Assembly (NCBI GenBank): GCA_934643535.1
Contig: CAKUCE010000142.1
Location: 1-8,212 of the forward strand
DNA: 8,212 bases
Reading direction: 5' to 3'
Origin: an uncultured Clostridia bacterium
GTDB lineage: Bacteria > Bacillota > Clostridia > Christensenellales > Aristaeellaceae
The stretch's first letter is position 1. Every line of letters begins with the position of its first letter. The notes under the pieces are model-generated. The model had not been told where the DNA came from. It did not search any database and was given only the letters and a program-made list of their open reading frames with translations. Below are positions 6,024 through 8,212 of the stretch, one piece after another. The translations under genes and the position numbers were made by a program.

Positions 6024-6098
6024 CCTTTTCCACATGATTCCCACAGGCAAAAAAACTTTTCAACAATCCGTCCACATTTCTCCCACATTTTTCCCATA
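6024..6098 (-). repeat. Array of six 11-bp TGTGG-type repeats (DnaA-box-like)
   Basis: Read on the minus strand from 6098 down, units of 11 nt follow one another: TATGGGAAAAA, TGTGGGAGAAA, TGTGGACGGAT, TGTTGAAAAGT, a 9-nt break (6046-6054), then TGTGGGAATCA and TGTGGAAAAGG. The plus-strand ends of the CCACA-like cores are 6034, 6045, 6065, 6076, 6087 and 6098, so all lie on one helix face (steps 11, 20, 11, 11, 11). The best unit, TTTTCCACA (6026-6034), matches the DnaA box TTATCCACA at 8 of 9; others match at 6-7 of 9. The array sits about 75-145 bp upstream of the nrdD -35. DnaA binding is inference; another regulator could read the same repeat. Confidence 0.5.
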
Positions 6099-6125
6099 AA
6101 ATGCGCAAACAAAGACAGCGTCAGA

Positions 6126-6158
6126 TTTTGCGGCGGTTTGAGCTTTCAAACCGCAAAA
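6126..6158 (-). other. Hairpin just after the TRIC-family gene stop codon
   Basis: GCGGTTTGA (6133-6141) and TCAAACCGC (6146-6154) form a perfect 9-bp stem with a 4-nt loop. Alternatively TTTTGCGG (6126-6133) pairs with CCGCAAAA (6151-6158). It starts within a few bases of the stop codon, where a terminator is expected. On both strands, however, T lies before the stem and A after it, the reverse of an intrinsic terminator, so its function is open. Confidence 0.45.
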
Positions 6159-6161
6159 ACG

Positions 6162-6791
6162 TCACCAATGCGCTTTCGGCAGGCTCCAATGGAAGTGCGC
6201 AGAGCAGAAACGGATCACAACGATCAGCGCAAAGCCGATAACGGTAGCCCCATCCAGCCCGACCAGCGGCTTCAGGGCCGCAAAGGCTGCCGCGCCCAGC
6301 AGTGCGGCGCAGGCATACACATGCTTAACGAAAATATAGGGCCGGTCTCCGGCGAACAGATCGCGCATCACGCCGCCGCCCACGCCGGTGATCACCGCCA
6401 CAAACAGCACCAGAAACAGGTTTTCCTCGTAGCCGGCGGCAATGGCCACACGGGCCCCGTACACGGTAAAAATACCCAGTCCGGCGGAATCGGAGACCAG
6501 CATCAGCGCGTCGTACAGCTTCCGGCTGTGGAACAGCACCCGGCGCACCACCGGCGAAAACACGAACAGCGATGTAACGATGGACATCAGCACATATTGG
6601 GGATCCAGAAACGTGGCAGGCGGGGTCAGCCCCAACAGCAGATCCCGCAGGATGCCGCCGCCTACGGCTGTGGTCACGCCCAGTACGCACACGCCGAAAA
6701 TATCCATATTCTTTTTCAGCCCGGTCATCGCGCCGGAAAGGGCAAACGATACCGTGCCGACGATTTCCAGAATCAGAATGAACAGCTCCAT
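6162..6791 (-). CDS. TRIC/YicG (UPF0126) family membrane protein, putative cation channel
   Basis: A 209-residue, strongly hydrophobic protein of about seven membrane helices. It has the internal duplication typical of the family: GGGILRD (44-50) in the first half and GGGVMRD (138-144) in the second, each followed by a short hydrophilic loop. DSAGLGIFTVYGA (101-113) and the N-terminal EIVGTVSFALSGAMTGL (9-25) are further family patterns. Bacterial members are homologous to trimeric intracellular cation channels, so potassium or other cation conductance is likely but not shown; older annotations call them UPF0126 or glycine transporter-like. The ATG at 6791 has GGGAGGA (6799-6805) about 7 nt upstream. 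It is a single-gene unit transcribed divergently from ylxM-ffh. Length is normal and no break is seen. Confidence 0.9.
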   Translation of the reverse strand: MELFILILEIVGTVSFALSGAMTGLKKNMDIFGVCVLGVTTAVGGGILRDLLLGLTPPATFLDPQYVLMSIVTSLFVFSPVVRRVLFHSRKLYDALMLVSDSAGLGIFTVYGARVAIAAGYEENLFLVLFVAVITGVGGGVMRDLFAGDRPYIFVKHVYACAALLGAAAFAALKPLVGLDGATVIGFALIVVIRFCSAHFHWSLPKAHW

Positions 6792-6827
6792 AGCCGCGTC
6801 CTCCCTGCCATAAGGTCAAACAGGTAC

Positions 6828-6856
6828 AATATAAGGCGCTCAAAGAAGCGTGTCAA
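6828..6856 (-). promoter_or_regulatory. Promoter of the TRIC-family gene
   Basis: On the minus strand TTGACA (6851-6856), a 17-nt spacer and TATATT (6828-6833). Predicted start near 6821, leader about 30 nt. The -35 lies within the first copy of the 25-bp tandem repeat. Confidence 0.82.
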
Positions 6857-6900
6857 GGGGGAAAACCGCGCATTTTGTCAAGGGGGAAAACCGCGCATTT
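6851..6900. repeat. Perfect tandem duplication, two 25-bp units
   Basis: Positions 6851-6875 and 6876-6900 are identical. Each unit begins TGTCAAGGGGG, continues AAAACCGCGC and ends ATTT. The first unit supplies the minus-strand -35 TTGACA of the TRIC-family gene; the second carries an extra TTGACA (6876-6881) without a -10 at the right distance. The repeat fills most of the space between the two divergent -35 elements. Confidence 0.9.
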
Positions 6901-6904
6901 TTCC

Positions 6905-6933
6905 TTGACTTTTCCCGGCATATCGGCTATAAT
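6905..6933 (+). promoter_or_regulatory. Promoter of the ylxM-ffh operon
   Basis: TTGACT (6905-6910), a 17-nt spacer and a perfect TATAAT (6928-6933). Predicted start near 6940, leader about 44 nt. The start of the 25-bp duplication's second unit is 29 bp upstream. Confidence 0.88.
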
Positions 6934-6940
6934 CATCTGG

Positions 6941-6964
6941 CTGTCAAGGAAAAAGCATTGACAG
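6941..6964 (+). promoter_or_regulatory. Hairpin at the predicted 5' end of the ylxM-ffh mRNA
   Basis: CTGTCAA (6941-6947) and TTGACAG (6958-6964) are perfect inverted arms with a 10-nt loop. The predicted transcription start is 6940, so the stem begins at about +2. It ends 4 nt before the AAAGGAG of ylxM. The arms also repeat the TGTCAA motif of the nearby -35 elements, so an operator role cannot be excluded. Confidence 0.5.
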
Positions 6965-6983
6965 CGGTAAAGGAGCCGTCGCC

Positions 6984-7397
6984 TTGAAGGAACCGTCCGT
7001 CCCCAACCCGCAGGAAGCCCGGCTGGAAGCCAGCGTGGAAATGGGCACCCTGTGCGCCTTTTACGGCGGGCTTTTGACGGACAAGCAGCTTCAGGCCATG
7101 CAGCTTCATTTCGACGAAGACCTTTCGCTGGGCGAGATCGCCCGGCAGATGAATGTGAGCCGCCAGAACGTACACGATCTGATCGCCCGTTCTTCGGAAA
7201 AGCTCCGGGCCTGTGAAGCCGCCCTCGGCGCGGCGGGACGCATGGAACGGATGCTGGAGCGGCTGGCTCGGGTGCAGGAGCTGCTCGGCGCTATCGCCGG
7301 GCAGGACATTCCCACCGAGGCTCGTGCCCTGACCGCCGAGGCGGCCCGACAGATCCAACGGATTCAGCAAGAGGAGGAGGACGCTCATGGCCTTTGA
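6984..7397 (+). CDS. ylxM: YlxM-family (UPF0122) SRP-associated helix-turn-helix protein
   Basis: A 137-residue protein with a sigma-region-4-like helix-turn-helix at about residues 31-70: LLTDKQLQAMQLHFDEDLSLGEIA, then NVSRQNVHDLIARSSEKL. This is the characteristic YlxM/p13 pattern, found next to ffh in many Firmicutes and thought to assist the signal recognition particle pathway; its precise role is not settled. Residues 84-135 form a charged, probably helical C-terminal tail. The start is TTG at 6984, preceded by AAAGGAG (6969-6975) with 8-nt spacing; the only nearby ATG (residue 20, 7041) lacks a good site and would cut close to the conserved domain. The last 11 nt overlap the ffh start, indicating coupling. 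Transcribed from the 6905-6933 promoter. Confidence 0.93.
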   Translation: MKEPSVPNPQEARLEASVEMGTLCAFYGGLLTDKQLQAMQLHFDEDLSLGEIARQMNVSRQNVHDLIARSSEKLRACEAALGAAGRMERMLERLARVQELLGAIAGQDIPTEARALTAEAARQIQRIQQEEEDAHGL

Positions 7398-8212
7398 GGG
7401 TCTCAGTTCCAAATTATCCAGCGCGCTCTCCAAGCTGACCAGCCGGGGCAAGCTGACCGAGCAGGCCGTTAAGGAGGGAATGCGCGACGTGCGCATGGCC
7501 CTTCTGGAGGCCGACGTCAACTACCTGGTGGTCAAGGATTTCTGCAAAAAAGTCACCGAGCGCTGCGTGGGCCAGCAGGTGCTGGACAGCCTGTCCCCGG
7601 CCCAGCAGGTGATGAAGATCGTCAGCGAGGAAATGACGGCCCTGATGGGCTCCGAGCACGCCCGGCTGACCTGGTCGTCCTCCGTGCCCACCATTTATAT
7701 GCTGTGCGGCCTGCAGGGCGCCGGTAAGACCACCATGGCCGGAAAGCTGGCCAACTACCTGCAGAAGCAGGGCAAAAAGCCGCTGCTGGCCGCGTGCGAC
7801 ATTTACCGTCCCGCCGCCATCAAGCAGCTGCAGGTGGTCGGTTCTCAGGTAAACGTGCCCGTCTACGAGCACGGAACGCAGGACCCGGTCAAGACGGCGC
7901 AGGAGGCCATCGAGCAGTGCCGCCACTACGGTCGGGACGTGCTGATCATCGACACCGCCGGCCGGCTGCAGATCGATACCGCGCTGATGGAGGAGCTTCG
8001 CCGCATCAAGGCGGAGATCAAGCCCCAGGAAATCCTGTTTGTGGTGGACGCCATGACCGGTCAGGAAGCCGTGAACGTGGCCAAGACCTTCGACAGTGAT
8101 CTGGGCGTCGACGGCGTGATCCTGACCAAGCTGGACGGCGATACCCGGGGCGGCGCAGCCCTGTCCATCAAGGCCGTCACCGGCAAGCCCATCAAGTTCT
8201 CCGGCACGGGCG
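7387..8212 (+). CDS. ffh: Signal recognition particle protein Ffh (SRP54), N-terminal 275 residues (3' end outside window)
   Basis: The GTPase subunit of the bacterial signal recognition particle; with 4.5S/6S RNA it binds signal sequences of nascent membrane and secretory proteins and docks at FtsY. The visible part has the N-domain helical bundle (about residues 1-88, MAFEGLSSKLSSALSKL...LLEADVNY) and most of the G domain: P-loop GLQGAGKTT (108-116), DIYRPAA (138-144), DTAGR (189-193), TKLDGD (247-252) and the GGA stretch (255-257). The rest of the G domain and the Met-rich M domain, which binds RNA and signal peptides, lie beyond the window. The ATG at 7387 has a run of GGAGGAGG ending 6 nt upstream and overlaps ylxM by 11 nt. 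The frame is open to the window edge with no sign of damage. Confidence 0.98.
   Translation, partial: MAFEGLSSKLSSALSKLTSRGKLTEQAVKEGMRDVRMALLEADVNYLVVKDFCKKVTERCVGQQVLDSLSPAQQVMKIVSEEMTALMGSEHARLTWSSSVPTIYMLCGLQGAGKTTMAGKLANYLQKQGKKPLLAACDIYRPAAIKQLQVVGSQVNVPVYEHGTQDPVKTAQEAIEQCRHYGRDVLIIDTAGRLQIDTALMEELRRIKAEIKPQEILFVVDAMTGQEAVNVAKTFDSDLGVDGVILTKLDGDTRGGAALSIKAVTGKPIKFSGTG

Noticed and set aside
6024..6098. Chromosomal replication origin
   Set aside because: The DnaA-like boxes are imperfect, there is no obvious AT-rich unwinding region, and dnaA, dnaN or other origin genes are not nearby.
6876..6881. A second functional -35 for the TRIC-family gene
   Set aside because: At 17 nt spacing the would-be -10 is CCTTGA, so this TTGACA is a by-product of the 25-bp duplication.

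Overview
The window looks like a chromosomal segment of a fairly GC-rich anaerobic Firmicute, most likely a clostridial relative. The evidence is the ylxM-ffh pair, a lspA-rluD operon led by a small DUF5665-like membrane protein, a class III (oxygen-sensitive) ribonucleotide reductase, strong AGGAGG-type ribosome binding sites and GTG/TTG starts. The species cannot be named from sequence alone. I see no mobile element, CRISPR array, rRNA or tRNA.

Layout. (1) Positions 2-1587 (+) hold the end of a cell-surface polysaccharide cluster: the C-terminal part of a Wzx-type flippase, overlapping by one base (ATGA) a family-4-like glycosyltransferase. (2) Positions 1578-3345 (-) form a compact operon with one consensus promoter: a small DUF5665-like membrane protein, lspA (lipoprotein signal peptidase) and an RluD-type pseudouridine synthase. 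The last two genes overlap by 32 nt, and the rluD end overlaps the convergent glycosyltransferase by 10 nt. (3) Positions 3431-5819 (-) carry nrdD, with its own intrinsic terminator and an elaborate upstream region. (4) Positions 5820-6161 are a 342-nt gene-free stretch. It holds the nrdD promoter, two sites matching the NrdR box 32 bp apart, a hairpin at the likely mRNA 5' end, several palindromes and an 11-bp-phased array of DnaA-box-like repeats. (5) Positions 6162-6791 (-) encode a TRIC/YicG-family membrane protein. (6) Positions 6792-6983 are a divergent promoter region containing a perfect 25-bp tandem duplication. (7) Positions 6984-8212 (+) hold ylxM and the first 275 codons of ffh, overlapping by 11 nt.

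How the genes relate. Three genes serve protein export and envelope biogenesis: ylxM-ffh targets nascent membrane and secreted proteins to the translocon, and lspA matures lipoproteins. The flippase and glycosyltransferase build surface glycan. NrdD supplies dNTPs anaerobically and appears controlled by NrdR. No wholly new system is visible. The most interesting material is regulatory: the nrdD upstream region, with NrdR boxes bracketing the promoter next to a helically phased TGTGG repeat array, and the repeat-bearing divergent promoter ahead of ylxM-ffh.
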